DNA of 64,000 nucleotides from Bartonella sp. AU55XJBT (lineage in GTDB: Bacteria; Pseudomonadota; Alphaproteobacteria; Rhizobiales; Rhizobiaceae): positions 1 to 64,000 of the forward strand of contig NZ_JAQITC010000004.1 in assembly GCF_028618525.1 (NCBI RefSeq). Direction: 5' to 3'. This document shows positions 23,574-35,049 of this stretch, in pieces. The notes under the pieces were generated by a model. It searched no databases, was not told the origin of the DNA, and worked only from the letters and a program-made list of their open reading frames with translations. Position 1 is the stretch's first letter. Every line of letters starts with the position of its first letter. The position numbers and the translations under genes are program-made.

Positions 23574-23705
23574 TAAAAATACGATTTCTCTGAAATAATA
23601 ACCAATAAAAAAATTTGAAAGAGATGAATCCATTCAAATTAAAAATAGAAGCTCTTATAGAGCTAAAGCACTTTGGTAGTCTATGTGATTTACTTGGAGC
23701 GATTT

Positions 23706-23739
23706 AATTTCATTGGAGTGACAATTTCATTGGAGTGAC
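23706..23739 (+). repeat. 17-bp tandem duplication
   Basis: AATTTCATTGGAGTGAC occurs twice in perfect tandem (23706-23722, 23723-23739). Confidence 0.85.
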
Positions 23740-24050
23740 GAGGGGGTGCTTGACTTAAAATCAAAGAATTTAATTGGTTATATTTTCGTAAAATGATTGG
23801 ATGTATTGAGATATTTTAAGGTTGTTTCTGTTATCCTAACCAAACAAGAGGAGAAAGGATTTTGTAGATTGCCCTTTTATTGCCTTTTAAAGACCTGATG
23901 ATATAAAAAAGGGCTGTCTTCAGCAAAAATTATTTTTAGAAATCTGTCCATATTTAAGAAAATAAATCCACAAAACTATACAGAGATATTAGCTTTTTAG
24001 AGGGATATTAATGAAGTTTTTTCAGCTTTCTACTGTAATGTTCTTGAAGA

Positions 24051-24086
24051 TAAAATAAATATTTTCGCTAAAATAAATATTTTCGC
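24051..24086 (+). repeat. 18-bp tandem duplication
   Basis: TAAAATAAATATTTTCGC occurs twice in perfect tandem (24051-24068, 24069-24086). Confidence 0.85.
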
Positions 24087-24119
24087 ATTGTATCTGCTTT
24101 TTATGCTAAAGTGGTGCAA

Positions 24120-24325
24120 AAATATTGCAAATAATATTGGCTGTTAATTTTTCTATAGGTAAGCTCTCTATGTTTGGAATAACATGCAATTTCAGTGGAG
24201 AAAACCAACACCTATTTTTACCTTCATTTTTTTACTCAGCTTTTTTACTTTTAAAAGCTGCCTGCACAATTTCTTTAAAAGTATTGCTTTGCTGTTTTAA
24301 AATAGTTTGTTCTCGAAAGACAAAT
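24120..24325 (-). pseudogene. Integrase middle-domain relic
   Basis: The segment is clearly homologous at DNA level to 12,615-12,825 inside the prophage integrase gene, on the same strand: FSPLKLHVIPNIESL, IEKLTANIICN and REQTILKQQSNTFKEI-like sequence. It has stops and lacks both ends. It abuts the transketolase-like relic at about 24,326 without a gap, so the join is a recombination or deletion junction. Confidence 0.75.
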
Positions 24326-25198
24326 GGCAGCTTCACAAATATCTGGAAAGATTGCCCAATTCGCAAAACTTTATCCGACATGTATTGTAGAAGTTGGAAG
24401 TACTGAATAAAATTTGATAGGTATAGCTGCTGGTCTTACTTCATGTGAAAAAAGTTCTTTGTTATTTTCCAGGCTTGTTTTTTGAGAACACGTGCCCTTA
24501 ACAAATAAAGGTAGATACCTGCTTATTGTGAATATCCTGTTCGATTAATTGATATTAGTGCGGGTATTAGCTATGATCCTGAAAATAACCCATCATGCCA
24601 TTTCCGATTTTTCTTTGTTTCGCACCATTCCTAACATACAGTATTATTGCTTCTGCAGATAATAAAGAAACAAAATCCACAATTTTCCCAACGTTAAACA
24701 ATCCTATGCACGTTTATATCCCCCTAGGAAAGAACCCTGTTATAAATATTCCAAAAGAGTACTGCAAACATCGATATCAGCAAAGCTTCTGTTATCAAAA
24801 AAGGAAAAGATATTCTCCTATTTGCCACTGGAAAAATCGTCTAGATTTATCTTGATGCAGCTGAAGCGCTTAAAAAATATGAAATTATCCCAACAGTTGT
24901 CAGTGTATCCACAATCTAACCTTTAGACGGTACATCTATATTAGAACTCTGTAAATCTCACAAATCTATTGTTGTTTGTGAAAAGTATAGTATTCATGGG
25001 AAACTTGAAGAAGCAATTGCGAGATTACTTATGAAATATAGCATTGCATGTAAATTTGTATCGTTATGAATACCGGATGAGCCAATCTATAATAGAAGAC
25101 AATGGGATGTTCTGGCACGTTATAAAATAAGTCGAGAAGATATAAAAAACGGTGTTAGCAATGATATAAGATACAAAAAACATGAAACTACATCTTAA
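24326..25198 (+). pseudogene. Decayed transketolase C-terminal subunit gene
   Basis: Through several frame changes and stops the plus strand reads a full transketolase pyrimidine-binding plus C-terminal domain: AQFAKLYPTCIVEVGSTE, NLIGIAAGLTSC, THHAISDFSLFRTIPNIQ, ISKASVIKKGKDILLFATGK, LDAAEALKKYEIIPTVVSVS, LDGTSILELCKSHKSIVV, then RQWDVLARYKISREDI and a stop. This is the split-type transketolase C-terminal subunit layout. I see no trace of the N-terminal subunit in the window. The many lesions mean the gene is dead. Confidence 0.7.
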
Positions 25199-25565
25199 TA
25201 TGGCTAGCCCAGTTTAAAACTATCATAAATCATTAAGGATGCAAAAAAAGGAACTGATAAGCACATTAAATCGCGTTGTCTTGCTTTCTAGTGGACGCGT
25301 TTTTTTAAGATACTATATTGTATTTTTATTCTTTTAAAATATATTCTATAAAAAATAATACCATGTCTGTATAATATATTATTCATTAGAATCATCATAA
25401 ATACTATATATATTATAGAATATATCTCCATTTTTTATTATAATTTATATATACTAACAATACATATTGATTTTTTAAATAAAATTAATTATATACTATA
25501 TGTGTTTAATTTAATATTAAAAACATGATTAATGTATTATATTTTTTATAAATAGGAGAGGAAAA
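25199..25565. other. AT-rich spacer
   Basis: No gene supported up to the small reading frame at 25566; extremely AT-rich from about 25,310. Confidence 0.4.
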
Positions 25566-25652
25566 ATGCTCACAACATTATTTATATCTATTTTTTCTAT
25601 ATCAACAGTTGTTATGCCTTTGCTCGCAGCGCTTGTTCCTTTTTATCCTTAG
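25566..25652 (+). CDS. Possible 28-residue hydrophobic peptide
   Basis: An ATG preceded at ideal distance by AGGAGAGG (25554-25561) opens a 28-codon frame with a strongly hydrophobic product (TLFISIFSISTVVMPLLAAL, ending FYP). The strong ribosome binding site in an otherwise AT-only stretch is the main argument. It could be a small membrane peptide, a toxin of type I class, or chance. No antisense partner is evident. Confidence 0.3.
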   Translation: MLTTLFISIFSISTVVMPLLAALVPFYP

Positions 25653-25889
25653 AATGCGTTTTAACAAAGTGAATAACAAATTTATGAAGTGTTATTTGTA
25701 CTTTTTCTGCTTTGATTGTTATTAAGATTTTTTTTAATATTATTATAGTTATTGAGTATTTATTGTCATATTATAGAAGGGATTTTTGACCTTTTTCTTC
25801 AACGTTAACTGTCAACATATCTGTAAAATATACAATGATGCTCTTCTATAAAAAATTTCTTTTTCTAAAAGCAGTATAAAAAATAACTT

Positions 25890-27053
25890 TCATTGCTTAA
25901 AAACATCTGTATTCACTAAACTTTTGTGTGTAATCTCTTTGACTGTCTGAGCACCTGTCAATATCATAGCTACCCGCATTTCATTGGCAAAAAGATCAAG
26001 CAGGTGAGTAACACCTTTCTCACCTGCTGCAGCAAGCGCATAAACAAAAGCACGACCAATCATAACGGCATCTGCGCCTTGTGCAATCATGCGTACAACA
26101 TCAAGACCAGAACGCACACCAGAATCCACTAAAATAACTAAATCACTCTTTACAGCCTCCACAATTGCAGGCAACGCTCGTGCCGTTGATAAGACACCAT
26201 CGAGTTGGCGTCCGCCATGATTGGAAACAACAATACCATCAGCACCAAATTGTACTGCTTCTCGCGCATCTTCTGGATCAAGAATACCTTTTAAAATCAT
26301 TTTTCCCTTCCAAAAATCGCGAATCCATTGTAGATCATGCCAACTAATTGATGGATCAAAATTTGCCCCAAGCCAACCAACATAATCATCCAGTGCAATC
26401 TTCTTTTTGAGATAGATGGAAACATTTCCAAGATCATGGGGGCGCCCCATAATACCAACGTTCCAAGCCCAATGCGGATGCATAAAAGCTTGTAAAAAAC
26501 GGCGTAATCCAGCATAAGGACCAGACATCCCCGAATGCGCATCACGGTAACGTGCACCTGGTACTGGCATATCAACTGTAAAAACCAACGTACGGACACC
26601 AGATGCCCAAGCGCGCTCTAATGCATCACGCATGAATCCACGATCTTTGAGAACATAAAGTTGAAACCAAAATGCATCTCCAACTGCTTCTTGCACTTCT
26701 GCAATAGGACAAACTGAAACAGAAGATAGAGTAAAAGGAATCCCTTTTGCAACGGCTGCACGCGCAGCTTGTACCTCACCACGGCGTGCATACATGCCCG
26801 TTAGCCCAACAGGGGCAAGAACAATTGGTAAATTAAGTGTCTGATCAAAAAGCTTTATTGAAAGATCAACACCACCAACTTGCCTTAGAATCCTTTGACG
26901 CAGTGCAAGTGCTCGAAGATCGCTACAATTACGTCGTAATGTTTCTTCAGTATAAGCCCCACCATCAATATAGTGAAAAAGAAAGGGAGGAAGACAACGC
27001 TTTGCGGCCTTGCGATAATCAAATGTTGAAGAAATAATCATTGGTGGCACCAT
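25890..27053 (-). CDS. lldD: FMN-dependent L-lactate dehydrogenase
   Basis: The 387-residue protein follows E. coli LldD closely: [94 protein letters not shown] and the active-site [11 protein letters not shown] with the catalytic His. The enzyme oxidises L-lactate to pyruvate at the inner membrane and feeds the respiratory chain, useful for a blood parasite because host lactate is abundant. ATG 27053 follows AGGAAC closely; the ATG at 27038 aligns with the E. coli start (MIIS) and is an alternative. It stands alone, with about 800 bp of non-coding DNA upstream. Confidence 0.96.
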   Translation of the reverse strand: MVPPMIISSTFDYRKAAKRCLPPFLFHYIDGGAYTEETLRRNCSDLRALALRQRILRQVGGVDLSIKLFDQTLNLPIVLAPVGLTGMYARRGEVQAARAAVAKGIPFTLSSVSVCPIAEVQEAVGDAFWFQLYVLKDRGFMRDALERAWASGVRTLVFTVDMPVPGARYRDAHSGMSGPYAGLRRFLQAFMHPHWAWNVGIMGRPHDLGNVSIYLKKKIALDDYVGWLGANFDPSISWHDLQWIRDFWKGKMILKGILDPEDAREAVQFGADGIVVSNHGGRQLDGVLSTARALPAIVEAVKSDLVILVDSGVRSGLDVVRMIAQGADAVMIGRAFVYALAAAGEKGVTHLLDLFANEMRVAMILTGAQTVKEITHKSLVNTDVFKQ

Positions 27054-27879
27054 TGTTCCTAAATAAAAAGAGAAGACATCCTAAAACACATAAGAGCCCC
27101 CAGTATCTCCTCTTTGATATCTTCCCAAAACGCTCTATTGAATAGATAAAGGTAACAGAGATTGCAACTTTCTAAAAAAACTCATTGATAAAAACAACGT
27201 CTTTTTTCTCTTTTCCAAATTTAAAACCTCAGAGTATGGAGGAGGATCAGTAACCTATTATTCATACATTTATACATCGTTCATCTAAAATTGAAGTGCT
27301 AGGCTTTACTGTAAACAGATGCCACTTTGAAAGCTATTGCGCCGCCAGTTTGTTCATTGTAATTCAAAGTTATCTCTCCCTTAAAAGTCTATTGACATTA
27401 TTTTTTATAAGAATAGAGAGTCTCTTATCACGTAAAATAAACTATAATTCTTCCAAAATATACTAGGTATTTAAGCTCTAAAACAATGAAGTTTATAGCA
27501 GCATCTAAGTCTTGCATGTTTGTTTTGAAAATCAAATACGTTATTGTTATATTGAGCTTTATTAACTTGTTGATTTATTATTATAATGCATATGCAATGA
27601 CTTATTGAAATAAGAATTGAATACCGTAAAACTCTTTCATTTTAGATCTTTTTACGATGAAATAATTGGAACTATTCTTTCGTTCACCATAAACGAAGCT
27701 CTTATGGATAAAAACTCCTTTAAAAAAGTAACAATGCCTCTCATATTTTCTAAAATGCAAGGGTAATCATAACTTTTAAAACTGAAAAATGCATAATACC
27801 GGTTTTGTGAAGAATAATATTTTCTTACTTAAAAGGTATTTCCTGCATATACTTTATCAAAACTCGTAGTTTTTATAGC
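27054..27879. other. Spacer with possible coding debris
   Basis: No intact gene. On the minus strand near 27,300-27,380 the sequence reads EITLNYNEQTGGAIAFKVAS before stops, which looks like former coding sequence of unknown origin. No RNA signal seen. Confidence 0.35.
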
Positions 27880-28968
27880 TCATTTAAAATGCTTGGATAA
27901 TTTTAAACCCTGTGCTTGATAATGTGACCCAACATCATGTCCATAAAGGGCTGATGGTCGATTAAGCATATGCTCATAGACCAAACGGCCAATAATTTGA
28001 CCATGCTCTAAGATAAAGGGAACTTCATGACTCCGCACTTCTAGAACCGCTCGTGCCCCTTTACCACCGGCTTCCATATGCCCAAATCCTGGATCAAAAA
28101 AGCCTGCATAATGCACCCTAAACTCACCTACTAAAGGATCGAAAGGGGTCATTTCTGCGGCATAAAGCGAAGGCACATGAACAAACTCTCGTGAGACTAA
28201 AATATAAAATTCATCAGGATCAAGAACTAGCTCCCTTTGACCACGATCAAAAAGAGGCTCCCAAAAATCTAAAACGTGGGCAGCAGCACGTTTATCAATA
28301 TCAATAACACTTGTATGATGTTTACCACGATAACCTATAAGCCCGTTTTCATCTCCTTTTAAATTAATGGAAAGTCCAATACCTCCAGCATTAATATTAG
28401 GAAGATCATCCGATATCAGCATTTCTTGCCTTTGCAAAGCGTACAGCTCAATTTCATTTAAATAACTTTGTCCTTTTCTAAATCGAAGCTGTGATAAATG
28501 CGAGCCAGTACGTACCAAAATTGGAAATGTTCGTGGACTAACTTCCAAATAAAGCGGACCATGATAACCAGCACAAATTTTATCAAACTCTTGAGCATTA
28601 TCCGTAATGACCCGTGTAAAAATATCTAATCGTCCCGTCGAGCTTTTTGGATTGGCAATAGCAGATAAAAATTCTGGTAAGGCCAAATTTTCTAAAAGCG
28701 GAACGATATAAACACACCCCGTTTCCAAAACAGCTCCATCTCGTAAATCAAACTCATGCAACTTTAACCGTTCAAGCTTATCCAAAACTTTTGCCTCAAG
28801 ACCCGGCATAAAGGAAGCACGTATACGATAAGCTTTCTCTCCTAAACGAAGATCAAGACTTGCGGGTTGTATTTGAGATCTATTAAACGGATACAGAGCC
28901 TTCAGAAAGTTATTATCAATCAAAGCTTGTATATCACTATCTGCTAAAATACCGCTTAGACGCGCCAT
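27880..28968 (-). CDS. dcd: 2'-deoxycytidine 5'-triphosphate deaminase (long form)
   Basis: The 362-residue protein is about twice the usual Dcd length. It has IQPASLDLRLGEKAYRIRAS, ANPKSSTGRLDIFTRVITDN and GPLYLEVSPRTFPILVRTGS in the first half and AEMTPFDPLVGEFRVHYAGF, DPGFG and AVLEVRSHEVPFILEHGQ in the second. That is the two-domain form common in Rhizobiales, annotated as dCTP deaminase. It makes dUTP from dCTP for thymidylate synthesis. It is convergent with nothing and divergent from mutL. The start is the only good ATG (MARLSGILADSDIQ). Confidence 0.93.
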   Translation of the reverse strand: MARLSGILADSDIQALIDNNFLKALYPFNRSQIQPASLDLRLGEKAYRIRASFMPGLEAKVLDKLERLKLHEFDLRDGAVLETGCVYIVPLLENLALPEFLSAIANPKSSTGRLDIFTRVITDNAQEFDKICAGYHGPLYLEVSPRTFPILVRTGSHLSQLRFRKGQSYLNEIELYALQRQEMLISDDLPNINAGGIGLSINLKGDENGLIGYRGKHHTSVIDIDKRAAAHVLDFWEPLFDRGQRELVLDPDEFYILVSREFVHVPSLYAAEMTPFDPLVGEFRVHYAGFFDPGFGHMEAGGKGARAVLEVRSHEVPFILEHGQIIGRLVYEHMLNRPSALYGHDVGSHYQAQGLKLSKHFK

Positions 28969-29229
28969 ATATGTTGCCTTCCCTTTTTACACTGTTTCTT
29001 TTTTGACCTAGATGATAAATTGGTGCAAGCTATTTTAGGATGATCAAAATTATTTTTTCTATTTTTCCAAGTCATTTATTAATATTTCGAATAATGAAAA
29101 ATATTTAGTATAATACGCCCTCAAATAATAAGAAGCGTTTAGAAATAATACCTCTCATTCTTGAATGTTACACAAATGATGTTATCATAATTTTCTATAA
29201 CCCCCTTAAGAATCCTGTTAGAATTTATT

Positions 29230-31080
29230 ATGATTATACGTCATCTTAGCGAAAATATTATTAATCAAATCGCCGCTGGTGAAGTTATTGAACGGCCAGC
29301 AAATGTTGTCAAAGAACTTGTTGAAAATGCTATTGATGCTGGTGCAACGCGCATCGAAATTATGACAGCAAATGGGGGGAAAAATTTTATAAAGGTAAGT
29401 GATAATGGTTGTGGGATTCCTGCTGATCAGTTAACTTTAGCCGTTTCTCGCCATTGTACCTCAAAGATTACCGATGACGTACACAATATCTGCTTTCTCG
29501 GGTTTAGAGGAGAAGCCCTCCCTTCTATTGGTTCTGTTGCTAAACTTAAACTCATTTCACGGACAAAAGAAGCTGAGAATGCTGCTGAAATTTCCGTTAC
29601 TGCAGGAAAAATTGTAGGTCCCAAACCAGCTGCTGCAAATCTGGGAACAATTGTTGAAGTTCGAGACCTTTTCTTTGTCACGCCAGCACGGTTAAAATTT
29701 ATGAAAACTGATCGAGCTGAAACAAATGCTATTAGTGATATGATTAAGCGAATTGCTATCGCATTTCCACATATCCGTTTTTCTCTTTCAGGACTAGACA
29801 GAACATCTATGGAACTGTCTGCGACAGAAAATAATACTCAAGGACAATTACAACGTATTACCCAAATTATGGGAAAAGAATTTGCCCCTAACAGCATTGC
29901 ATTGAATGCTGAACGCGAATCCGTGCGCTTAACGGGGTTTGCTTGTTTGCCGTCTTTCAACCGAAATAACAGCCTTCATCAATTTGCTTATGTTAATGGA
30001 CGTCCGGTGCGTGATAAATTTCTATGGGGTGCAATTCGAGGTGCTTACGCTGATGTCATGACACGGGATCGTTATCCTGTCGCTATTCTTTTTATTGATC
30101 TTCCTCCTACTGAGGTCGATGTTAATGTCCATCCAGCCAAAGCTGATGTCCGATTCCGTGATCCAGGATTAATTCGTGGTTTAATCGTTGGAGCAATTCG
30201 TGAAGCATTGCAGCAATCTGGTATTCGCCCTACTTCAACTCGTTCTGAAGCAATGCTTGCAGCTTTTCAAACACAAAAACCTTTGGCACAACAACCATTG
30301 GGCAATTTTAAAAACGCTCACCAATCCTCTTCTTACAGCTCGCAGTCTCATCATTTTTCCGCCGCTTCAATGGTTCACAAACCGCTCGATAGTACTAGCT
30401 CTTTTGGTTTAAAAGAAGATGCCACACCTATCATGGAGGGCTTAAATACACCAAGTGGTGCTACCTACCCAAGCACTATACCTTCATCAGAAGAGTTATC
30501 TTATCCTCTAGGTGCGGCTCGAGCACAAATCCATAAAAACTATATTATCGCCCAAACTCAAGATAGTTTGATCATTGTCGATCAACATGCTGCGCACGAA
30601 CGATTGGTCTATGAAGCACTTAAAAATGCCCTTTATACCAAATCACTTCCTTCACAATTATTACTGATTCCTGAAATTGTAGAACTCTCTGAAGAGGATG
30701 CAACATGCCTCTTAACGCACAAAGATGCTTTGCAAAAATTTGGATTAGGAATAGAACCATTTGGACCTGGTGCAATTCTTGTACGCGAAACGCCTTCCAT
30801 GTTAGGAGAGCTCAACGTGCAAGCTCTTATTAAAGATCTCGCAGATGAGGCGGCTGAGTATGATACAACAAACAATTTAAAAGCAATGCTTGATTATGTT
30901 GCAGCAACGATGGCTTGTCACGGCTCAATACGGTCAGGGCGCCTTTTACGCCCCGAAGAAATGAACACACTGTTACGACAAATGGAAGCGACACCTAATA
31001 CAAGTACGTGTAATCATGGACGTCCTACTTATATTGAACTTAAATTAGCAGATATAGAACGGCTTTTTGGCAGAAAATAA
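29230..31080 (+). CDS. mutL: DNA mismatch repair protein MutL
   Basis: The 616-residue GHKL ATPase begins [20 protein letters not shown] with [20 protein letters not shown] (catalytic Glu and Asn), [17 protein letters not shown] and the transducer domain ([12 protein letters not shown]). A Ser/Gln-rich linker (about residues 335-420) leads to the dimerisation domain with [12 protein letters not shown] and, near the end, [10 protein letters not shown] and CNHGRPT. It couples MutS mismatch detection to repair. It has the usual alphaproteobacterial length and is intact. Confidence 0.97.
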   Translation: MIIRHLSENIINQIAAGEVIERPANVVKELVENAIDAGATRIEIMTANGGKNFIKVSDNGCGIPADQLTLAVSRHCTSKITDDVHNICFLGFRGEALPSIGSVAKLKLISRTKEAENAAEISVTAGKIVGPKPAAANLGTIVEVRDLFFVTPARLKFMKTDRAETNAISDMIKRIAIAFPHIRFSLSGLDRTSMELSATENNTQGQLQRITQIMGKEFAPNSIALNAERESVRLTGFACLPSFNRNNSLHQFAYVNGRPVRDKFLWGAIRGAYADVMTRDRYPVAILFIDLPPTEVDVNVHPAKADVRFRDPGLIRGLIVGAIREALQQSGIRPTSTRSEAMLAAFQTQKPLAQQPLGNFKNAHQSSSYSSQSHHFSAASMVHKPLDSTSSFGLKEDATPIMEGLNTPSGATYPSTIPSSEELSYPLGAARAQIHKNYIIAQTQDSLIIVDQHAAHERLVYEALKNALYTKSLPSQLLLIPEIVELSEEDATCLLTHKDALQKFGLGIEPFGPGAILVRETPSMLGELNVQALIKDLADEAAEYDTTNNLKAMLDYVAATMACHGSIRSGRLLRPEEMNTLLRQMEATPNTSTCNHGRPTYIELKLADIERLFGRK

Positions 31081-31187
31081 ACGCTTAACTCTTTTGACAA
31101 GAAAAATATTTTTAAATTAATTCTCGACTTTATAATATATCTTATGGCATTTTTTTGAATGATAATGTCAAGTAAAAAGGAACTAAA

Positions 31188-31418
31188 ATGTTTTCCGATG
31201 ATGAACGCGAAGCAAAGGTTCGTTATTCTAACAATGGGTATGACATTGTAGAATATGGAACCTATACTATTTGTGCCGTTAGCGGGCAAAAAATCCCTAT
31301 AGATGATTTAAAATATTGGAATCATCATCGCCAAGAAGCGTATGCTAGTTGTGAAATTTCCTATAACCGTGAACTTGAATGCAACCCATATCTCAAGCAA
31401 TTGTTACAAAAAGAATAG
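31188..31418 (+). CDS. DUF2093 family protein
   Basis: The 76-residue protein begins MFSDDEREAKVRYSNNGYDI and contains ICAVSGQKIPIDDLKYWNHH and QEAYASCEIS. This is the small DUF2093 family, common in Rhizobiales and often near lpxK as here. Its function is unknown; the Cys and His pattern might bind metal. The ATG follows AAAGGAAC by about five bases. It is convergent with lpxK, 11 bp apart. Confidence 0.88.
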   Translation: MFSDDEREAKVRYSNNGYDIVEYGTYTICAVSGQKIPIDDLKYWNHHRQEAYASCEISYNRELECNPYLKQLLQKE

Positions 31419-31429
31419 CTCCTTAAAAG

Positions 31430-32479
31430 CTACAAATTTAACCTTTGCCCTTTCTGACAAGAAAATTCATAGGAACGTTTTCTAAAGCGGGTTATGACCT
31501 CTTCAAGGAGCATACGACAGAAATCTTTTTGAAGAAAATCGACTTCTACATCAAAAACAATAAGATTTTTCAAATCTTTTTGCGTATGAATTGTCTGTAT
31601 ACGAATATAATCTTTAGCTGTTGTCGCTAGCCATAAATTGTGCTTTTGAGCTTTTTGTATAAGAACTGTTAAGTTTTTATCGGTGAAGAAATAGTGATCT
31701 GGATAGGTATAAGTTTGCACCACATGACCAGACAATTCTTTAATAGATCGAAAAAATTTATTTGGATTGCCAATCCCTGCAAATGCCAAAAATGATTTTC
31801 CCGCAACCTCATCAGAGGCTCTTGCCTTAAGATGAGCACGATGTAAAGGTTTTCCCGTACGCGCAACAAGAAAAGCAACCTTATCATGCGCATCTGGGTG
31901 ACCAATCAATAAAACGCTATCCATAAAAGAAAATTGCGTTTTTAATGGTACACGTAAAGGTCCTGCTGGAAAGACAGCTCCATTCCCAAAACCACGCATC
32001 GCATCCACAACAAGTAACGCATAATCCATATAAAGGCGACGGCTTTGAAAACCGTCATCCATTAAAATAAGATCACATCCCTCTTTTTGCAGCCGTTGTG
32101 CTGCTGCATAACGATTAGCCGATACAGCAACAAAAGCATGCCGTGCCAATAAAAGGGCCTCATCTCCAACATCGCGTGCAGTATCATATTTCCCATTTAC
32201 AAGATGCACTCCTTTAACGGCTCCACCATAACCACGTGATACAACACCAGGAACGAAACCAAGTTCTTTAGCCACTTTGGCAAAAGCGATAACAACCGGC
32301 GTTTTACCCGTACCACCACATGTAAAATTTCCAATACATAAAACCGGAAGATCAATCATGGGAGGCTGTCTTGCCATAAAACGATGTGCAAAATAGCCAT
32401 ACCCCAATGAAACTGGAGCTAATAAAACACGCAAAAAACTTTTATTTTTCCACCAAAAATGGGGAGCACTAATATGCAT
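31430..32479 (-). CDS. lpxK: Tetraacyldisaccharide 4'-kinase
   Basis: The 349-residue kinase has [20 protein letters not shown] at the start, the P-loop [20 protein letters not shown] (about residue 50), [26 protein letters not shown] and LRVPL. It phosphorylates the 4' position of the lipid A disaccharide at the inner membrane. The ATG at 32479 has GGGTGG upstream and overlaps the end of waaA by 11 bases; a longer frame reaches 32518. It forms a lipid A/Kdo operon with waaA. Confidence 0.95.
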   Translation of the reverse strand: MHISAPHFWWKNKSFLRVLLAPVSLGYGYFAHRFMARQPPMIDLPVLCIGNFTCGGTGKTPVVIAFAKVAKELGFVPGVVSRGYGGAVKGVHLVNGKYDTARDVGDEALLLARHAFVAVSANRYAAAQRLQKEGCDLILMDDGFQSRRLYMDYALLVVDAMRGFGNGAVFPAGPLRVPLKTQFSFMDSVLLIGHPDAHDKVAFLVARTGKPLHRAHLKARASDEVAGKSFLAFAGIGNPNKFFRSIKELSGHVVQTYTYPDHYFFTDKNLTVLIQKAQKHNLWLATTAKDYIRIQTIHTQKDLKNLIVFDVEVDFLQKDFCRMLLEEVITRFRKRSYEFSCQKGQRLNL

Positions 32480-33791
32480 ATCCACCCTGACGCTGACGTA
32501 AACCTGTTTGTATGACAAGGGGTTGTAAAAATGGATCTAAAATCTTTAATGTGCGCTCAAGTGCACCTGCCATACCCGTTGCGACCTCATGAGCCTTATC
32601 AACCATTTCTTGTCGCAATGTTTCATTTGTTAAAAGTTTATACACTTGGATCGCAAGCTGTTTTGTATCTTGAACCATGTATGCTGCATCACGCGTTAAA
32701 AATTGTTCGAACATCTCTTGAAAATTTGAAACATGAGGTCCCGTTAAAATAGCGGAATCCAGCAAAGCCAATTCCAATGGATTATGACCACCCTTTCCAC
32801 ATAACGACTTACCAATGAAAGAAACTTTCGACAAACGAAGAAAAAGTCCCATTTCTCCAATCGTATCTCCCCATAAAATGTCGGTATTCATATCTGGAAT
32901 AGCATTTCTGCTTCTCCGAATAAAACGTAAACTCTGATTGTCACATTTTTTGATAAGATCTTCTACACGTTCAGGATGACGAGGTACAATAATTGTCAAC
33001 AAATCTGGCAAATAATTTTTAACAATCTTATGAACCTCAAAAGCTACCTCTTCTTCCCCTTCATGCGTTGAAATAGCGGCCCAAACTGGACGGTTGCCGA
33101 TAGCATTACGATAACGTGCAAGCAATGCTTGATCTTCAACCAAAAAAACATCAGCCTTGAGATTACCAGAAAACGTAACAGATTTTACGCCAAGTGTATG
33201 GTAATAAACGCTATCTCTTTCGTTCTGACTAATCGCCAAATCAATATTCTCAAAAATATGTTTGGCAAGAACGCGCCGCTTTTGCCACGCTTTAAAAGAA
33301 CGTTCAGACATATGGGCATTAACCAGAATCTGCGGAATACGCATTTTGGCAAGTTCTTTAATACGCAGAGGCCAAATTTCCGATTCACAAACCAAAACGA
33401 GATCAGGCTTCCAATGACGAATAAAACGCCGCACGACAAAATCTAAGTCCAAAGGCGCATATTGATGAATCAACCGATTCCCAAAATGTTTTTTCACAAG
33501 AGAAGAAGATGTCACCGTCCCCGTTGTCAATAAAACATTTATTTTTAATGATAAAATATGATTAATAAGTGGAACAAGCGCAAGTGTTTCTCCCACACTT
33601 GCTGCATGCAACCAAACTAATGAACCTTGAGGACGTAGAAGGGAGCTTTTACCTAAACGCTCTTTTTTGCGACACCACTCTTCTTTTCCACGGATAGCAC
33701 GAAAAAACAAATAAAAAGGGATAACAGGATATAAGCAAAAGCCAATCATCCGATAGGTTAAAAGAGCTGCATGTGCCTTTAATTTTACCAT
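32469..33791 (-). CDS. waaA: 3-deoxy-D-manno-octulosonic acid transferase (Kdo transferase)
   Basis: The 440-residue GT30 transferase has an N-terminal anchor helix ([19 protein letters not shown]), the conserved [20 protein letters not shown] with catalytic Glu, [31 protein letters not shown] and [19 protein letters not shown]. It adds Kdo to lipid IVA. The gene is also called kdtA. It is coupled to lpxK. The genes expected before it in relatives (DUF4170 and the phosphatase) are displaced by about 1.26 kb of debris. Confidence 0.95.
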   Translation of the reverse strand: MVKLKAHAALLTYRMIGFCLYPVIPFYLFFRAIRGKEEWCRKKERLGKSSLLRPQGSLVWLHAASVGETLALVPLINHILSLKINVLLTTGTVTSSSLVKKHFGNRLIHQYAPLDLDFVVRRFIRHWKPDLVLVCESEIWPLRIKELAKMRIPQILVNAHMSERSFKAWQKRRVLAKHIFENIDLAISQNERDSVYYHTLGVKSVTFSGNLKADVFLVEDQALLARYRNAIGNRPVWAAISTHEGEEEVAFEVHKIVKNYLPDLLTIIVPRHPERVEDLIKKCDNQSLRFIRRSRNAIPDMNTDILWGDTIGEMGLFLRLSKVSFIGKSLCGKGGHNPLELALLDSAILTGPHVSNFQEMFEQFLTRDAAYMVQDTKQLAIQVYKLLTNETLRQEMVDKAHEVATGMAGALERTLKILDPFLQPLVIQTGLRQRQGGYAY

Positions 33792-34824
33792 TTAACATCA
33801 CCTCATCCAGCTGTTTTGAGATACCTATAGGCTTATTTTGTTAAAAAATTCATCAATACTCTTTGGTTCACATCCATATTTTTAAGACTATCCATATCTT
33901 GGATACAAAACATTTCTCCTATGAGAAAATTGAAGAAGCTAAAGGAAAAGAAATACAATTTTATCCCCATCTTTTTTTAATCTTCCTATAAGAATAGCAT
34001 ATACACAAAATACAATAGAATAGATAAACCATTGACTATACAATGTCTCTTTTCCAGCTTTCTTTACTCTTCCATATGAAATAGGTACATTTATAGCCAT
34101 ATTTTTTCTCAGATTTAAAGGCATTTCAAACATTAATAATACTCACAAATTTTTATATGAACGTAATATGCTGTACATTATTCTATTCCAATCACAATCA
34201 TGTTGAACTTACCCTGTTTTATAAATTCCATATTTGTCTTTGCATAACCAAGAAAAAATAGAGTAAAAACTTTCTCAATCTGAGAACAAAACAGCTCCAA
34301 GACAATACTACTTGTGTAAAAAAAGTGATAACAAATGAATGATATGCGCCTTTGTGTCTTTGCAATTGTCATCTAAACCTATCTTATAAATAAAGAGATA
34401 TACCTCATTGCTTTCACAATAAAAACTTGCGCAAATCACCCTCTCATCAGTAATTGCTCCTCATTTTACCAAAGGCACTTTAAAATGTATTGCCTCTTTT
34501 TTGAACTCTTTTACGCACTTTGACATCAAATACAGAAACCTCAATCACAGGATATTCGCGTAATCAGGCAATATATTGATGTATAATGATTAACCATTGC
34601 GTAACTTACCGCTGAATATCGTAAAATTCTTCTATTTAAAGCCAACTTATGTTGAAGCAATAAAAACCTTTTGCTTATGCACAACAGGTGGAGGGGGCAT
34701 AGATAAAAACATACGGGAAAGGTACAGTAATACCTCTTATGCCCTCTCTCAAGTGCTAAAATTTATTCTCATCGTTTGAACTCACAAAGTGTACAATGAC
34801 GTAAGAGAAGAATTTTTATAATAT
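33792..34824. other. Spacer splitting a conserved gene row
   Basis: No gene supported; short frames here look random. It separates waaA from the DUF4170 gene and leads into an integrase scrap, so it may be the scar of an inserted element. Confidence 0.4.
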
Positions 34825-34935
34825 TTAAGCGTAAAAGATGGTAATATAATAATGGATTTTATTCCTTGCGCGAACACCATTATGAAATGGATTTGACACC
34901 TTGAGAAAGGTTCCCTTAGGAAATCATATGAGTTT
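34825..34935 (+). pseudogene. Integrase N-terminal relic (short)
   Basis: The plus strand holds KRKRW-like sequence, then HHYEMDLTP and LEKGSLR-type codons in shifted frames, corresponding to the (R)REMGLG...SLKEAR region of the integrases. At DNA level it matches the better preserved scraps at 13,640-13,710 and 42,394-42,450 (TATGAAATGG followed by TTGA). Very decayed. Confidence 0.4.
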
Positions 34936-35049
34936 ACAATAATACTAGCATTTTGTTCTATGGCATTTTATTTTTCTTAAAATCTCTCTTATGAGAGAGC
35001 ACGATAAACGAGCGTAAGATAGCGGATATAATGCCTCAATATTTAAGCT

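Larger units (their letters stand above)
23574..24119. other. Spacer with two short tandem duplications
   Basis: No gene. It contains a 17-bp unit duplicated head to tail (23706-23739) and an 18-bp unit duplicated (24051-24086). Such small tandem duplications suggest replication slippage in non-selected DNA. Confidence 0.4.

Noticed and set aside
25926..26599. Several open frames within lldD on both strands
   Set aside because: All are shadows of the well conserved lldD coding sequence.
33939..34372. Two 64-codon minus-strand frames in the spacer after waaA
   Set aside because: No ribosome binding site, no family, AT-driven composition; probably random.
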